Shown one piece after another: positions 17,480-26,384 of a stretch of DNA of 64,000 nt. The DNA comes from an uncultured Eubacteriales bacterium (GTDB lineage Bacteria > Bacillota > Clostridia > Oscillospirales > UBA644). The notes beneath the pieces are model-generated. The model made no database searches, was not told where the DNA came from, and was given only the letters and a program-made list of their open reading frames with translations. Position numbers and translations under genes: made by a program. How positions within the stretch are numbered: position 1 is the stretch's first letter; each line of letters starts with the position of its first letter. Where the stretch lies: assembly GCA_934501435.1 (NCBI GenBank), contig CAKSTW010000007.1, positions 1 through 64,000 of the forward strand. Reading direction: 5' to 3'.

Positions 17480-17940
17480 CTTGTTATTCCCATGTCGTTA
17501 AGAACTTTTTCCTGTTTTGCAAACATCTCTTTTTCCTCTTCGGGGACTATGTGGTCGTACCCCAAAAGGTGGAGGACCGAATGTGCGGTCAGAAACGCGA
17601 CTTCCCTTCTGAAAGAGTGTCCGTATTCTTCGCTCTGCGTTTTCGCTCTTTCAAGGGAAAGCGCAATATCTCCGAGAAAACGTCCCTTGCCCTCAACGAC
17701 GGGCTCGTCCGCAGGAAAAGAAAGAACGTCGGTCGCCCTGTCGATATTTCTGAATTCGCGGTTGAGTTCCCGTATTCTCGCGTTGTCGACAAACGTCACG
17801 CTTACCGATGCTCCGTCATTTTCGTGTTCGCTTTCGAGAACCGCCGAAACGACTTTTCTCACGGTCTTTTTCGTCTCGTTTATAACGCCTTTTATTTCGG
17901 TCTGCTCATTTATTATTTCTATAATATCTTTTCTTTTCAT
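17476..17940 (-). CDS. ybeY: Endoribonuclease YbeY
   Basis: This roughly 154-aa metalloenzyme matures 16S rRNA. The zinc motif HSVLHLLGYDH (HxxxHxxxxxH) is intact, preceded by DVLSFPAD. I use the ATG at 17940; a TTG two codons upstream (17946) has better spacing from AAGGAA and may be the true start. The 5' end overlaps the end of phoH by about 35 nt. Confidence 0.93.
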   Translation of the reverse strand: MKRKDIIEIINEQTEIKGVINETKKTVRKVVSAVLESEHENDGASVSVTFVDNARIRELNREFRNIDRATDVLSFPADEPVVEGKGRFLGDIALSLERAKTQSEEYGHSFRREVAFLTAHSVLHLLGYDHIVPEEEKEMFAKQEKVLNDMGITR

Positions 17941-18910
17941 CGGCAAGTTTCGCTTCCTTTTTCGCCTCTGCTTTTTCGTAAGCCTGAATTATTTTCTGAA
18001 CGAGCTGGTGTCTTACGACGTCCTTGTGCGTGAGGTTGCATATCTTTATATCGTCGATTCCCTGTAAGATCGAGATCGCGTCCTTAAGCCCGCTTTTTTT
18101 ATCGGCCGGCAGGTCTATCTGGGTTATGTCGCCCGTGACGACTATTTTCGAGCGGAACCCCATTCGGGTAAGGAACATCTTCATCTGTTCGACGGTGGTG
18201 TTCTGCGCTTCGTCAAGGATTATGAAGGAATCGTCGAGCGTCCGCCCTCTCATATACGCAAGGGGCGCCACTTCGATAACGTTCTTTTCGACGTATCTCT
18301 GATATGTCTCCGTTCCGAGCATATCGAAAAGCGCGTCGTGCAAAGGTCTTAAATAAGGGTCGACTTTGTTCTGCAGGTCTCCCGGAAGAAAGCCGAGTTT
18401 TTCGCCCGCTTCGACCGCCGGACGCGTTATGACTATACGGCTCACCTGCTTGTTTCTCAACGACGTGACTGCCATCGCGACCGCAAGATAGGTTTTTCCC
18501 GTTCCCGCGGGCCCTACCCCTACCGTCACCGAGTTTTCGCGGATATTCTTTATATATTCCTTCTGTCCCAGCGTTTTCGGTTTTATCGGTTTTCCTTTTG
18601 CGGTAATGCAGATGCAGTCGCTGTCTATCTCGTCAATTTTGTCTCCGTTTCCCTCTGCGACAAGAGAAATAAAATACGAAACGTTCTGTTCCGTTATCGC
18701 GTCTCCTCTTTTCGCGCGGCGCAGAAGCCCCTCGACGACTTGCCGCGCTTTTTCGACGCTTTCTTCGTCGTCTCCGCTTATTTTAACGGCGGAATCGCGG
18801 GTTATCACCTTTACGCCGAATTCTTCTTCGACGGCTTTCATGTTTCCGTCGTATTCCCCGAAGACCGCTCCGAGAGACTGTGTGTCGCTTACGTCTATGA
18901 GTTTTTCCAT
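17906..18910 (-). CDS. phoH: PhoH family ATPase
   Basis: This 334-aa protein has an N-terminal KH-like region (EEFGVKVITRDSAVKI) and the PhoH P-loop domain with GPAGTGKTYLAVAMAV and FIILDEAQNTT. Its role is probably in RNA or ribosome metabolism with YbeY, its usual neighbour. Confidence 0.93.
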   Translation of the reverse strand: MEKLIDVSDTQSLGAVFGEYDGNMKAVEEEFGVKVITRDSAVKISGDDEESVEKARQVVEGLLRRAKRGDAITEQNVSYFISLVAEGNGDKIDEIDSDCICITAKGKPIKPKTLGQKEYIKNIRENSVTVGVGPAGTGKTYLAVAMAVTSLRNKQVSRIVITRPAVEAGEKLGFLPGDLQNKVDPYLRPLHDALFDMLGTETYQRYVEKNVIEVAPLAYMRGRTLDDSFIILDEAQNTTVEQMKMFLTRMGFRSKIVVTGDITQIDLPADKKSGLKDAISILQGIDDIKICNLTHKDVVRHQLVQKIIQAYEKAEAKKEAKLADEKKRYYRNNK

Positions 18911-18920
18911 ATATTCTCCT

Positions 18921-20081
18921 TTAATTTCTGAAAATTTCCTTTTCCGCCGCGATATCCGAAATTACGGTACAGTAATATTTTACCGTAACGCCCTTCGAAT
19001 CGCGTATTATTTCGGTGTTTACCTCTTCTGCAAAATTTGTTTCGTTGAAGACCCTGAATTTTTCCTCCGCCTCGGCGACGGCTTCCTTTTCCGCCTCTTC
19101 GGGAGTTCTTGCCGCTTTGCTTTTTTCGGTTTTATAAAAGACCGTTTTCTCAACGGAGAACGGCAGATATCCGTTTTCTCCGATCTTAAGATGTTTTATG
19201 TCGTTTTCTTCTTCGCAAATTTCAAACGGACAACTTCCGACCGAAAACGAAAGTCCGAAAATATTGAAAGTATACGCCGTCTTCTTTTCGCCCGTTCTTT
19301 CTTCTTTTTCATATTCGTAAGGGCGGTATGCCGTTATTTCTTTTTCGGTCCGCGCGATAATTTCCGCCTTTGCGTGAACCGTTCGGAAACCGACGTATTT
19401 GCTGTCGAAAACGCCGCTTACCAGAAGATCTCCCTTTGCGACGACGTCGTTTTCTTTGCAGAGAGTGACCCCCGAATATACTTTTGCCGAAATGATTATT
19501 CCGGGTGAAGACGCAACGATGTTGCAGGGAGAATACTGATCGACCGTCTCAGGCGGCAGCCTTCGTTCGGTCACTTCGACTTTTGCAAAACTGCCTTTAA
19601 TATTCACCGCGACAAACGCAACGTCGGGAAAATCCCGCAAAAGCAAGAGCTGCAGGTCGTTTATGTCGCCGCGGTGCGACGGTCCTCCGACTTTTACTCC
19701 GTATTCCGCAAGTTTTTCCTCGAATTTTTTTATGTCGGTGTTTTCGCAGCCCGTTATTTCTATTTTCCACAAAAACCGCGACGATATGAAAACAAAAGCG
19801 AAAAGGAGGAGCGCTCCGGCAAGTATCCCGTATCTGAAACGGTATTTTTTAACGGTGTGCGAAAGTCCGCTTTGCGAAATTTCGGTATATACAAGCCTGC
19901 ATTTTTTTGCGATCTCCCTGACGTCGCCCGTCTGCCACGGACGGGTTTTCGCCGAAAAAACGTCTCCGTTTCTTTTAATATCCCAGAGTTCGACGCCTTC
20001 TGCGGCGGCAAGGGTCAGAAAATCTTCGGGAAAGTCTCCCCACAGTTCAAAGCGGACGGAACCGAAAAGCCTGTCGGTCAT
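18921..20081 (-). CDS. yqfD: Sporulation protein YqfD
   Basis: This 386-aa protein has an N-terminal cytosolic part, one membrane helix (about 105-122, ILAGALLLFAFVFISSRF) and a long extracytoplasmic domain (WKIEITGCEN, SPCNIVASSPGIIISAKVYS, GDLLVSGVFDSKYVG) that defines the YqfD family. In B. subtilis it belongs to the mother-cell sigma-E regulon. It sits 9 nt after yqfC. Confidence 0.93.
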   Translation of the reverse strand: MTDRLFGSVRFELWGDFPEDFLTLAAAEGVELWDIKRNGDVFSAKTRPWQTGDVREIAKKCRLVYTEISQSGLSHTVKKYRFRYGILAGALLLFAFVFISSRFLWKIEITGCENTDIKKFEEKLAEYGVKVGGPSHRGDINDLQLLLLRDFPDVAFVAVNIKGSFAKVEVTERRLPPETVDQYSPCNIVASSPGIIISAKVYSGVTLCKENDVVAKGDLLVSGVFDSKYVGFRTVHAKAEIIARTEKEITAYRPYEYEKEERTGEKKTAYTFNIFGLSFSVGSCPFEICEEENDIKHLKIGENGYLPFSVEKTVFYKTEKSKAARTPEEAEKEAVAEAEEKFRVFNETNFAEEVNTEIIRDSKGVTVKYYCTVISDIAAEKEIFRN

Positions 20082-20090
20082 AAAATCCTC

Positions 20091-20318
20091 CTAATCCGTG
20101 TAGTCAAGGGTGAAAATTCTGCCCGTGACGACGACGGCTCTGCTTTTAATATCGGATAAAGTAAGATTTTCTCCGATAATCCGCAGGCGGAAGTTTTTAT
20201 ATTTCAGTTTGACTGTCTCGCTCTGATATTCTTCGATTTTTACGAAACCTTCCGCGAAAACGGTGTCTCTTCCGAAAATTTCGACGGACGCTTCGGGATA
20301 ACGGTCGCTTTTGCTCAT
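20091..20318 (-). CDS. yqfC: Sporulation protein YqfC (YabP/YqfC family)
   Basis: This 75-aa protein has the compact YabP/YqfC domain (ASVEIFGRDTVFAEGF, FRLRIIGENLTLSDI). It is first in the ten-gene minus-strand run that ends with rnmV. The 58 nt upstream show no clear sigma-A promoter. I looked for a sigma-E box and found none with correct spacing. Confidence 0.88.
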   Translation of the reverse strand: MSKSDRYPEASVEIFGRDTVFAEGFVKIEEYQSETVKLKYKNFRLRIIGENLTLSDIKSRAVVVTGRIFTLDYTD

Positions 20319-20376
20319 TTTTCTCCCTCACAGATATGTTCTCGGAAATATCTATGCGGGAAAAACAGCGAAAATT

Positions 20377-21300
20377 CTATTCTTCGCCCTTTATAAAGGC
20401 AAGGAGTATATTTCTGTAATTGTAATCGTTCTTCACCATTCCGTAAAGATGCTCGCAGTCGGGAATGAGCCACAGTTTTACGTCGTTCTGCTTTTCGGCG
20501 GCGGATTTCACCGTCTGAAAAGTGTCCGACGGCAGAATGCCGTCCTCCTGTCCGTAAATGAGAAGAATTTTCTTTCCCGACGTTTTTTCAAGAGTTTCGA
20601 CGGGGGACGGGTAGGAATAATCGACGGGAGAGACCGCCGGCAAAAAGAGTTTTACGGCGGAATTGAAAAATCCGTTTTGAACGCCCGTGAAATAAGACAT
20701 ACTCTGCGAAAGCAGAGCAGACAGATCGGCGTAAAGACTGTCCGCGATTATCTTTTCAATGCCCTTTTTATTTGCCGTTTCGATGACGGGGGCGGCTCCG
20801 AAACCGAGCCCGTAAAGGATTATTTCGCCGTCCGGAATAAGTTCTTTTATCTTATCCGTCACCGCGCAGAGTTCTTCCGTCTCTTCCTTCTGACCGAAAG
20901 AATAGCCTTTGCCGTCGGACGAGCCGCTGCCCGTATAGTCGAACATTACGACGTTAAGTCCGTTCCTGCATAAAAATTTTACCGTATGTAAGAGAGAAAT
21001 ATCGTTCATTTCCCTGTTGTCGGAATAGTTGTGGGAAACTATGACGGTCTGCATACTTTCCGAAACGCTGTCCTTATCTTCCTGAGCGGGAATAAACCAT
21101 GCGGAAATCTTTCCGTTTTCCGTCGGAATTTCAAGACCGTCGAAATAAAGTCCGAGTTCGTTGGGAGTGGAACGCAGCATTTTGCGTTCGGGGTCGTAGA
21201 CCTTTTTTGCCGCGATCACAGCCGAGACGGTAAAGACCGCCGCCGACAGGAAAAGAAGCGCCGCAAGAATTATACATACCGTTCTGACGATTTTTTTCAT
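20377..21300 (-). CDS. Membrane-anchored alpha/beta hydrolase-fold protein lacking the nucleophile
   Basis: This 307-aa protein has an N-terminal membrane anchor (about 7-28), then an alpha/beta hydrolase fold with VIVSHNYSDNREM and NVVMFDYTGSGSSDGKG (oxyanion region). YGQEDGILPSD and CEHLYG supply the acid and histidine. The nucleophile elbow, normally GxSxGA, reads GLGFGAA, so the catalytic Ser is Gly. It is probably not a serine hydrolase, or it uses another mechanism. The context (envelope genes, own promoter) gives no substrate. Confidence 0.8.
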   Translation of the reverse strand: MKKIVRTVCIILAALLFLSAAVFTVSAVIAAKKVYDPERKMLRSTPNELGLYFDGLEIPTENGKISAWFIPAQEDKDSVSESMQTVIVSHNYSDNREMNDISLLHTVKFLCRNGLNVVMFDYTGSGSSDGKGYSFGQKEETEELCAVTDKIKELIPDGEIILYGLGFGAAPVIETANKKGIEKIIADSLYADLSALLSQSMSYFTGVQNGFFNSAVKLFLPAVSPVDYSYPSPVETLEKTSGKKILLIYGQEDGILPSDTFQTVKSAAEKQNDVKLWLIPDCEHLYGMVKNDYNYRNILLAFIKGEE

Positions 21301-21329
21301 ATCTTCTTCCTTTCACTATTTCAATATAC

Positions 21330-21358
21330 ATTATACTATATATTACAGCCGAAATCAA
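21330..21358 (-). promoter_or_regulatory. Promoter of the hydrolase-fold gene
   Basis: TTGATT (21358-21353), 17 nt, TATAAT (21335-21330) on the minus strand, 30 nt before the ATG. Confidence 0.75.
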
Positions 21359-21402
21359 TAAGGAAAAAGGAAAAATTTTGACAAAATTCTATGCTCTGTC
21401 TC

Positions 21403-21432
21403 TTGACAAAGCACCATCTGATATTATATAAT
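21403..21432 (+). promoter_or_regulatory. Promoter of the DUF1846 gene
   Basis: TTGACA, 18-nt spacer, TATAAT. The start codon at 21475 follows an A/G-rich stretch (GGGAAAAAAAGGG). Confidence 0.75.
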
Positions 21433-21474
21433 TACAGATAATGTTTATAAAAGGGAAAAGGGAAAAAAAGGGAT

Positions 21475-22953
21475 ATGAAAAAGATCGGATTCGATAACGA
21501 GAAGTATCTGAAAATGCAATCGGCGCATATAAAAGAACGTATAGAAAAATTCGACGGCAAACTTTATCTTGAACTCGGAGGAAAACTTTTCGACGATTAT
21601 CATGCGTCGCGCGTTCTTCCGGGATTTGAACCCGACAGCAAGATGAAAATGCTTCTCAAACTCAAGGATTCGACCGAAGTCATAATCGCGATAAACGCCT
21701 GCGACATCGAAAAAAACAAGATAAGGGGTGACCTCGGAATTTCCTACGACGCCGACGTTCTCCGTCTTATCGACGCTTTCAGGGATCTCGGACTTTACGT
21801 TTCGAGCGTCGTTCTCACCCAGTTTTCGGGTCAGTATTCCGCCGAACTTTTCAAAAAGAAACTTGCAAACCTCGGCATAAAAGTTTATCTGCACTATCCC
21901 ATCGAGGGGTACCCGAACAATATCCCCCTTATCGTTTCGGAAGCGGGCTACGGCAGAAACGAATATATCGAAACGACCCGCCCCCTTGTTATCGTCACCG
22001 CCCCCGGTCCCGGAAGCGGAAAACTCGCGACCTGCCTTTCCCAGTTATATCACGAACATGAACGCGGAATTTCCGCGGGATATGCGAAATTCGAGACTTT
22101 CCCGATATGGAATATCCCCCTCAAACACCCCGTGAATTTGGCGTACGAGGCGGCGACCGCCGACCTCAACGACCTTAATATGATAGACCCGTTCCACCTT
22201 GAGGCATACGGCGAAATGACCGTAAACTACAACCGCGACGTCGAGGCTTTCCCGCTACTGAAGGCGCTCCTTGAAAGAATTCTGGGCGAAAGCCCGTATA
22301 ATTCCCCGACCGATATGGGGGTAAATATGGCGGGCAACTGCATTTTCGACGACGAGGCGGTCTGCGAAGCCTCCAAAGAGGAGATCATCCGCCGCTATTT
22401 CAAGGTCTGCTGCGATAAGGTGATGGGCAACGTTTCGGAAAGCGCCGTGATCAAGGTCGAAAGTATCATGAAACAGGCGGGAGTCTGTCCCGAAGACCGC
22501 AAAGTGGTTCGCCCCGCAGTCGAAAAGGCGGAAAAAACGGGCGCACATTCCGTCGCGATAGAACTTGACGACGGAAAGATAGTCACGGGTAAAACAAGCA
22601 ATCTTTTGGGCTCGGTATCAGCGGCGCTCTTAAACGCGATGAAAGAAATGGCGGGTATCGACGACGACGTCCCCCTTATTGCGGAAACCTTTATCCAGCC
22701 GATAGTAAAATTAAAAAGAGAGATTCTCCGTTCGGTGACGAGCCACCTCAATTCAAACGAAATGCTGATCGCCCTTTCGAGCAGCGCTACGGTAAACCCT
22801 CAGGCGCAGAAAGCCCTCGGTCAGATCGGACGTCTCCGCGGCTCGGAACTTCATTCCTCGGTCATGCTCTGCGAAGCGGACGAGAGAATTCTTAACAAAC
22901 TCGGAGTGAACTACACCTGCGAACCCGTCAGACGAACAAAGAAACATTACTGA
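21475..22953 (+). CDS. DUF1846 domain protein
   Basis: This 492-aa cytosolic protein of the widely conserved DUF1846 family has no settled function. It has MKKIGFDNEKYLKMQSAHI at the start, LYLELGGKLFDDYHASRVLP, and the nucleotide-binding-like TAPGPGSGKLATC (about 177-189). The length is that of the family. It is monocistronic, with a promoter and a terminator of its own. Confidence 0.9.
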   Translation: MKKIGFDNEKYLKMQSAHIKERIEKFDGKLYLELGGKLFDDYHASRVLPGFEPDSKMKMLLKLKDSTEVIIAINACDIEKNKIRGDLGISYDADVLRLIDAFRDLGLYVSSVVLTQFSGQYSAELFKKKLANLGIKVYLHYPIEGYPNNIPLIVSEAGYGRNEYIETTRPLVIVTAPGPGSGKLATCLSQLYHEHERGISAGYAKFETFPIWNIPLKHPVNLAYEAATADLNDLNMIDPFHLEAYGEMTVNYNRDVEAFPLLKALLERILGESPYNSPTDMGVNMAGNCIFDDEAVCEASKEEIIRRYFKVCCDKVMGNVSESAVIKVESIMKQAGVCPEDRKVVRPAVEKAEKTGAHSVAIELDDGKIVTGKTSNLLGSVSAALLNAMKEMAGIDDDVPLIAETFIQPIVKLKREILRSVTSHLNSNEMLIALSSSATVNPQAQKALGQIGRLRGSELHSSVMLCEADERILNKLGVNYTCEPVRRTKKHY

Positions 22954-22999
22954 TAAAAACGCACAACGAATCGAAGATCGTTGTGCGTTTCTTTATCAG
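22948..22999. terminator. Bidirectional terminator
   Basis: AAACGCACAACGA pairs with TCGTTGTGCGTTT, nested inside CTGATAAA and TTTATCAG. It serves DUF1846 on the plus strand and the DacF-like gene on the minus strand. Confidence 0.82.
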
Positions 23000-24300
23000 A
23001 GTTTTCCGTGAACTCTTCTTTTTTTCTTTATCTTGTCGTCCTTGTTTCTTTTCCGCCGCGAAGCGCTCGCAAGGAAAAGGTATGTTGCGAGCAGGACAAG
23101 CACCGCGACTATCGCTATCCACAGAAGCGGATTTTTGAAAAGTCCCGCTATTTCGTCGGTGTAGTGCGCGATAAGATCGACCGAAATATTCGTGCGGGAA
23201 ATGAGTTTTGTCCGTCCGATCTCGACGCCGTTATAGCGGTAAAATACGTAACCGAACGCGTCGCCCGCGTTTATCGGCGCTTTTATGTCGTCGGGAATTT
23301 CTTCGTATCCGACCTCTATATCCTCCGCTTTCGCTGTTTTCGGAAGGGAAACTTTTACCCCTTCTTCGGCATATAAAACCATGAAATCGGAGTCTTTTCC
23401 GAGCCTTACGGAAACTTCGGTGACAGGAGCGTTTTTCTTTACGAGTTCCCGCACTTCGTAAGCCTCAAGCGAGTATTTGAGCAGTTTTACGGTATCGGTA
23501 AAGGCGTTTGAAAGACTGTTTTTCGAATAGTTCACCGCGAGAAAACGCGAATTGTTGTTTAATACCGTCGAGACGGCGACAAACCCGCTGTTCGCGTCTC
23601 CCGAAACGGCAAGTCCCGTTGCTCTTTTGTAGTAATATGCCGAAGACGATTCGACCATGGAGTTTTTAGTATACAGCGGTCGGGTTATGCCGTTTACCGT
23701 GAGCAGGGTATAGGCGATGTCCGATCTGTCGAGAATACCGTCGACTGTAAGGGCGTAAGTGCATATCTTAACAACGTCGCGCAGTGTGGTCTTTGCGGGG
23801 CTCTGCCTGTCGTTATAGCCCGTAACGTTTGTAAATACCGTATTTTCCGCGCCTACCGTCTTGGCTTTTTCGTTCATTTGTGCTATAATGGAAGAGAGGT
23901 TCCCGTCGGACATATATAAAGCCGCCGCGACCGCCGCCTCCTGCGAGTTTCCTATAAGCATTGCGCTTATCAGGTCTCCGAGGGATACTTTGTCGCCGTC
24001 TTTAAGGTCTGCCGAACTGAACTGCGGGGTCCGGGCTCTCGTTCCCGACGGAATAACTATAACCTCTTCGAGATCGGCTTTTGATTCGGTGAGCATTATC
24101 GCAAGCATGAGCCTTGGGAGAAAACCGCAGAATATTTCGTCGTCGGCGTTTTTTTCAACAAGAAAAGTCTGCGTCTGGACGTTGTAAAGGACGGAGCCGT
24201 CGCTTGCCGTTTCCCCGGAAAGTTCTTCCGCCGAAACCGGGAGAGTGAAAAGACAGACCGTCAACATGAGCGCGAGAAAAAACGCTGAAACCTTTTTCAA
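22996..24300 (-). CDS. DacF-like (peptidase S11) protein without catalytic residues
   Basis: This 434-aa exported protein has a signal peptide (residues 1-24, ending PVSA), a D-alanyl-D-alanine carboxypeptidase domain, a PBP5_C-like region, and a C-terminal membrane helix (about 393-415) with a basic tail. All three active-site motifs are changed. The SxxK box (normally ASMTKIM) is GFLPRLML, SGN is IGN, and KTG is ATG. The fold landmarks (MNEKAKTVGAENTVFTNVTG, TTLRDVVKICTYAL) remain. It is therefore probably a peptidoglycan-binding or scaffolding pseudoenzyme rather than a carboxypeptidase. Confidence 0.82.
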   Translation of the reverse strand: MKKVSAFFLALMLTVCLFTLPVSAEELSGETASDGSVLYNVQTQTFLVEKNADDEIFCGFLPRLMLAIMLTESKADLEEVIVIPSGTRARTPQFSSADLKDGDKVSLGDLISAMLIGNSQEAAVAAALYMSDGNLSSIIAQMNEKAKTVGAENTVFTNVTGYNDRQSPAKTTLRDVVKICTYALTVDGILDRSDIAYTLLTVNGITRPLYTKNSMVESSSAYYYKRATGLAVSGDANSGFVAVSTVLNNNSRFLAVNYSKNSLSNAFTDTVKLLKYSLEAYEVRELVKKNAPVTEVSVRLGKDSDFMVLYAEEGVKVSLPKTAKAEDIEVGYEEIPDDIKAPINAGDAFGYVFYRYNGVEIGRTKLISRTNISVDLIAHYTDEIAGLFKNPLLWIAIVAVLVLLATYLFLASASRRKRNKDDKIKKKRRVHGKL

Positions 24301-24331
24301 TTTTCTTCTCCCTTCCCTTTATTGTACTAAG

Positions 24332-24360
24332 AGTATAGCACATTTTTAAGATTTTAGCAA
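24332..24360 (-). promoter_or_regulatory. Promoter of the DacF-like gene
   Basis: TTGCTA (24360-24355), 17 nt ending TGC (extended -10), TATACT (24337-24332). Confidence 0.7.
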
Positions 24361-24408
24361 TAGTTCGGCGCGGAAAAAGTAAACTTTTATCAGTGTAAGG
24401 AGCCGTTT

Positions 24409-24885
24409 ATGGAAACAGAAAGAAAATTTTTGCTTGCGTCGTTCCCCGAGGGACTTACCGTGACGGAAGAAAGCACCGTATATCAGTATTTTCTCTCGGT
24501 AGAACCGTACGTCAGAATACGCGAAAAACAGAAAAACGGAAGATCGTCCTATAAACTCACGATAAAGGGCGGCGGCACACTGTCGCGCGAAGAAGTCGAA
24601 CTTGACCTTGACGCCGATAAATTCAGCCGCCTGAAGGCGCTTTGCGGCAAAAAGCCCGTCGAAAAGATCTTTAAGGCGTACCGTCTTCCCGACGGACATA
24701 CCCTTGAATGCAGTCTCGTCGACCGCGATTTTTACTACGCCGAAGTGGAGTTCGAAAGCGAAAGCGAGGCGGCGGCGTTCGTTCCGACATTTGACTTTTT
24801 AAGGGAAACAACGTACGAGAAAAATTTCAAAATGAACGAATACTGGAAAGTGACAAGACTTGACGGCGATAAATTTCAAACTTAA
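24409..24885 (+). CDS. CYTH domain protein (triphosphate tunnel metalloenzyme)
   Basis: This 158-aa protein carries the ExExK motif at the very N terminus (ETERK). Strands with charged residues that line the tunnel follow (YVRIREKQ, SYKLTIKGG, REEVELDLD, ECSLVDRDFYYAEVEFES). CYTH enzymes hydrolyse triphosphates such as thiamine triphosphate or tripolyphosphate. RBS TAAGGAG precedes the ATG. Substrate not determined. Confidence 0.9.
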   Translation: METERKFLLASFPEGLTVTEESTVYQYFLSVEPYVRIREKQKNGRSSYKLTIKGGGTLSREEVELDLDADKFSRLKALCGKKPVEKIFKAYRLPDGHTLECSLVDRDFYYAEVEFESESEAAAFVPTFDFLRETTYEKNFKMNEYWKVTRLDGDKFQT

Positions 24886-24906
24886 TATAACAAAAACCGA
24901 AAACCG

Positions 24907-24935
24907 TTGACGGAACGGACGGGTTGTGATATGAT
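24907..24935 (+). promoter_or_regulatory. Promoter of purA
   Basis: TTGACG, 17 nt ending TGA (extended -10), TATGAT. No purine-type riboswitch is visible in the roughly 55-nt leader. Confidence 0.72.
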
Positions 24936-24995
24936 TATATGGTACGGCAGAGACCGGATTTTTCTGCCGGAGGAAAGAAAAAAAGGAGGAGCATT

Positions 24996-26270
24996 ATGGT
25001 TAAAGCGATAGTCGGCGGCAACTGGGGCGACGAAGGAAAGGGTAAAATTACCGACCTTCTTGCCGAGGACGCGGACGTGGTTGTCCGTTTCCAGGGAGGG
25101 GCAAACGCCGGACATACGATCATAAACGATTACGGTAAATTTGCGTTGCATATTCTGCCTTCCGGGGTTTTCAGAAAGGGAGTGACGAACGTCATAGGTC
25201 AGGGGGTGGCCCTCAATCTTGACAATCTCTTTTCCGAACTCGAAAATCTTGAGAAAAACGGCGTTCCGAAGCCCGATATAAGAATTTCGGACAGGGCGCA
25301 GGTGGTCATGCCGTATCATATCCTTTTCGACGAACTTGAAGAAAAAAGACTCGGCAAAAACAGTTACGGTTCGACGAAATCGGGAATTGCTCCCTTTTAC
25401 GCCGATAAGGCGATGAAAATAGGCGTTCAGGTCTGCGAACTTTTCGACGACGAGACCCTTAAAAACCGTCTTGAAAAGGTCGTCGAAATAAAAAACGCGA
25501 CCCTCGTTTCCCTTTACGGCGCGGAAAAACTCGACGCGCAAAAGATTTTCGAAAAAATGGTTTCTTACCGCGAAAAACTCGAACCGATGGTCGAGGACGT
25601 CGCAAGATTTCTCAATAATGCGATAGCCGACGGGAAAACCGTCCTTCTGGAGGGACAGCTCGGAACGCTCAAGGATACCGACAACGGAATTTATCCGTTC
25701 GTCACTTCCTCGTCTCCTCTCGCGGGCTTTGCCGCTGTCGGCGCGGGAATTCCTCCTTACGAAATAAAGAAAATATATACCGTCGTCAAATCTTATTCCT
25801 CGGCTGTCGGCGCAGGCGCTTTCGTCTCCGAAATATTCGGCGAAGAGGCGGAAGAACTCAGAAAAAGAGGCGGCGACAAGGGCGAATACGGGGCAACGAC
25901 CGGAAGACCGAGAAGAATGGGCTGGTTCGACTGCGTTGCGACAAAATACGGCTGTATGCTTCAGGGCACGACCGACGTCGTCCTTTCTCTCATAGACGTT
26001 CTCGGGTATCTCGATAAAATTCCCGTCTGCGTCGCTTACGATATCGACGGAGACAAGACGACCGATTTCCCGAACACCCCGAAACTCAACCGCGCAAAAC
26101 CCGTCCTTGAGTATCTCGACGGCTGGAAATGCGATATACGCGGCACGAAAAACTATGCCGAACTTCCGGAAAACGCGAAAAAATACGTCGAATTCGTCGA
26201 AAAGCATATCGGAAGAAAAATCACGATGATCTCCACGGGACCTAACAGAAACGATTTTATAATAAGATAG
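24996..26270 (+). CDS. purA: Adenylosuccinate synthetase
   Basis: This 424-aa enzyme makes adenylosuccinate from IMP, Asp and GTP in AMP synthesis. The P-loop region is GGNWGDEGKGK, followed by GGANAGHT with the catalytic His, and GATTGRPRRMGWFD. The start at 24996 is fixed by AAAGGAGG 8 nt upstream; an upstream in-frame ATG (24939) would overlap the promoter region and add a non-conserved extension. Confidence 0.96.
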   Translation: MVKAIVGGNWGDEGKGKITDLLAEDADVVVRFQGGANAGHTIINDYGKFALHILPSGVFRKGVTNVIGQGVALNLDNLFSELENLEKNGVPKPDIRISDRAQVVMPYHILFDELEEKRLGKNSYGSTKSGIAPFYADKAMKIGVQVCELFDDETLKNRLEKVVEIKNATLVSLYGAEKLDAQKIFEKMVSYREKLEPMVEDVARFLNNAIADGKTVLLEGQLGTLKDTDNGIYPFVTSSSPLAGFAAVGAGIPPYEIKKIYTVVKSYSSAVGAGAFVSEIFGEEAEELRKRGGDKGEYGATTGRPRRMGWFDCVATKYGCMLQGTTDVVLSLIDVLGYLDKIPVCVAYDIDGDKTTDFPNTPKLNRAKPVLEYLDGWKCDIRGTKNYAELPENAKKYVEFVEKHIGRKITMISTGPNRNDFIIR

Positions 26271-26272
26271 AG

Positions 26273-26310
26273 CCTTGTCGGGAAATAATTTTGTTTCCCG
26301 ACGGTTTTTT
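26273..26310 (+). terminator. Intrinsic terminator of purA
   Basis: GTCGGGAAA pairs with TTTCCCGAC, followed by GGTTTTTT. Confidence 0.87.
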
Positions 26311-26321
26311 ATCAAATTTAC

Positions 26322-26350
26322 TTGTTTTTTCTTTATATTTGTGATATACT
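26322..26350 (+). promoter_or_regulatory. Promoter of the AI-2E family gene
   Basis: TTGTTT, 17 nt ending TGA (extended -10), TATACT, upstream of AAAGGAG and the ATG at 26385. Confidence 0.6.
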
Positions 26351-26384
26351 GATAATGATAGATAAATGCGGAAAGGAGCGGAAT

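Noticed and set aside
24882..26315. 477-codon minus-strand frame opposite purA
   Set aside because: Shadow of purA; the plus strand encodes an unmistakable adenylosuccinate synthetase.
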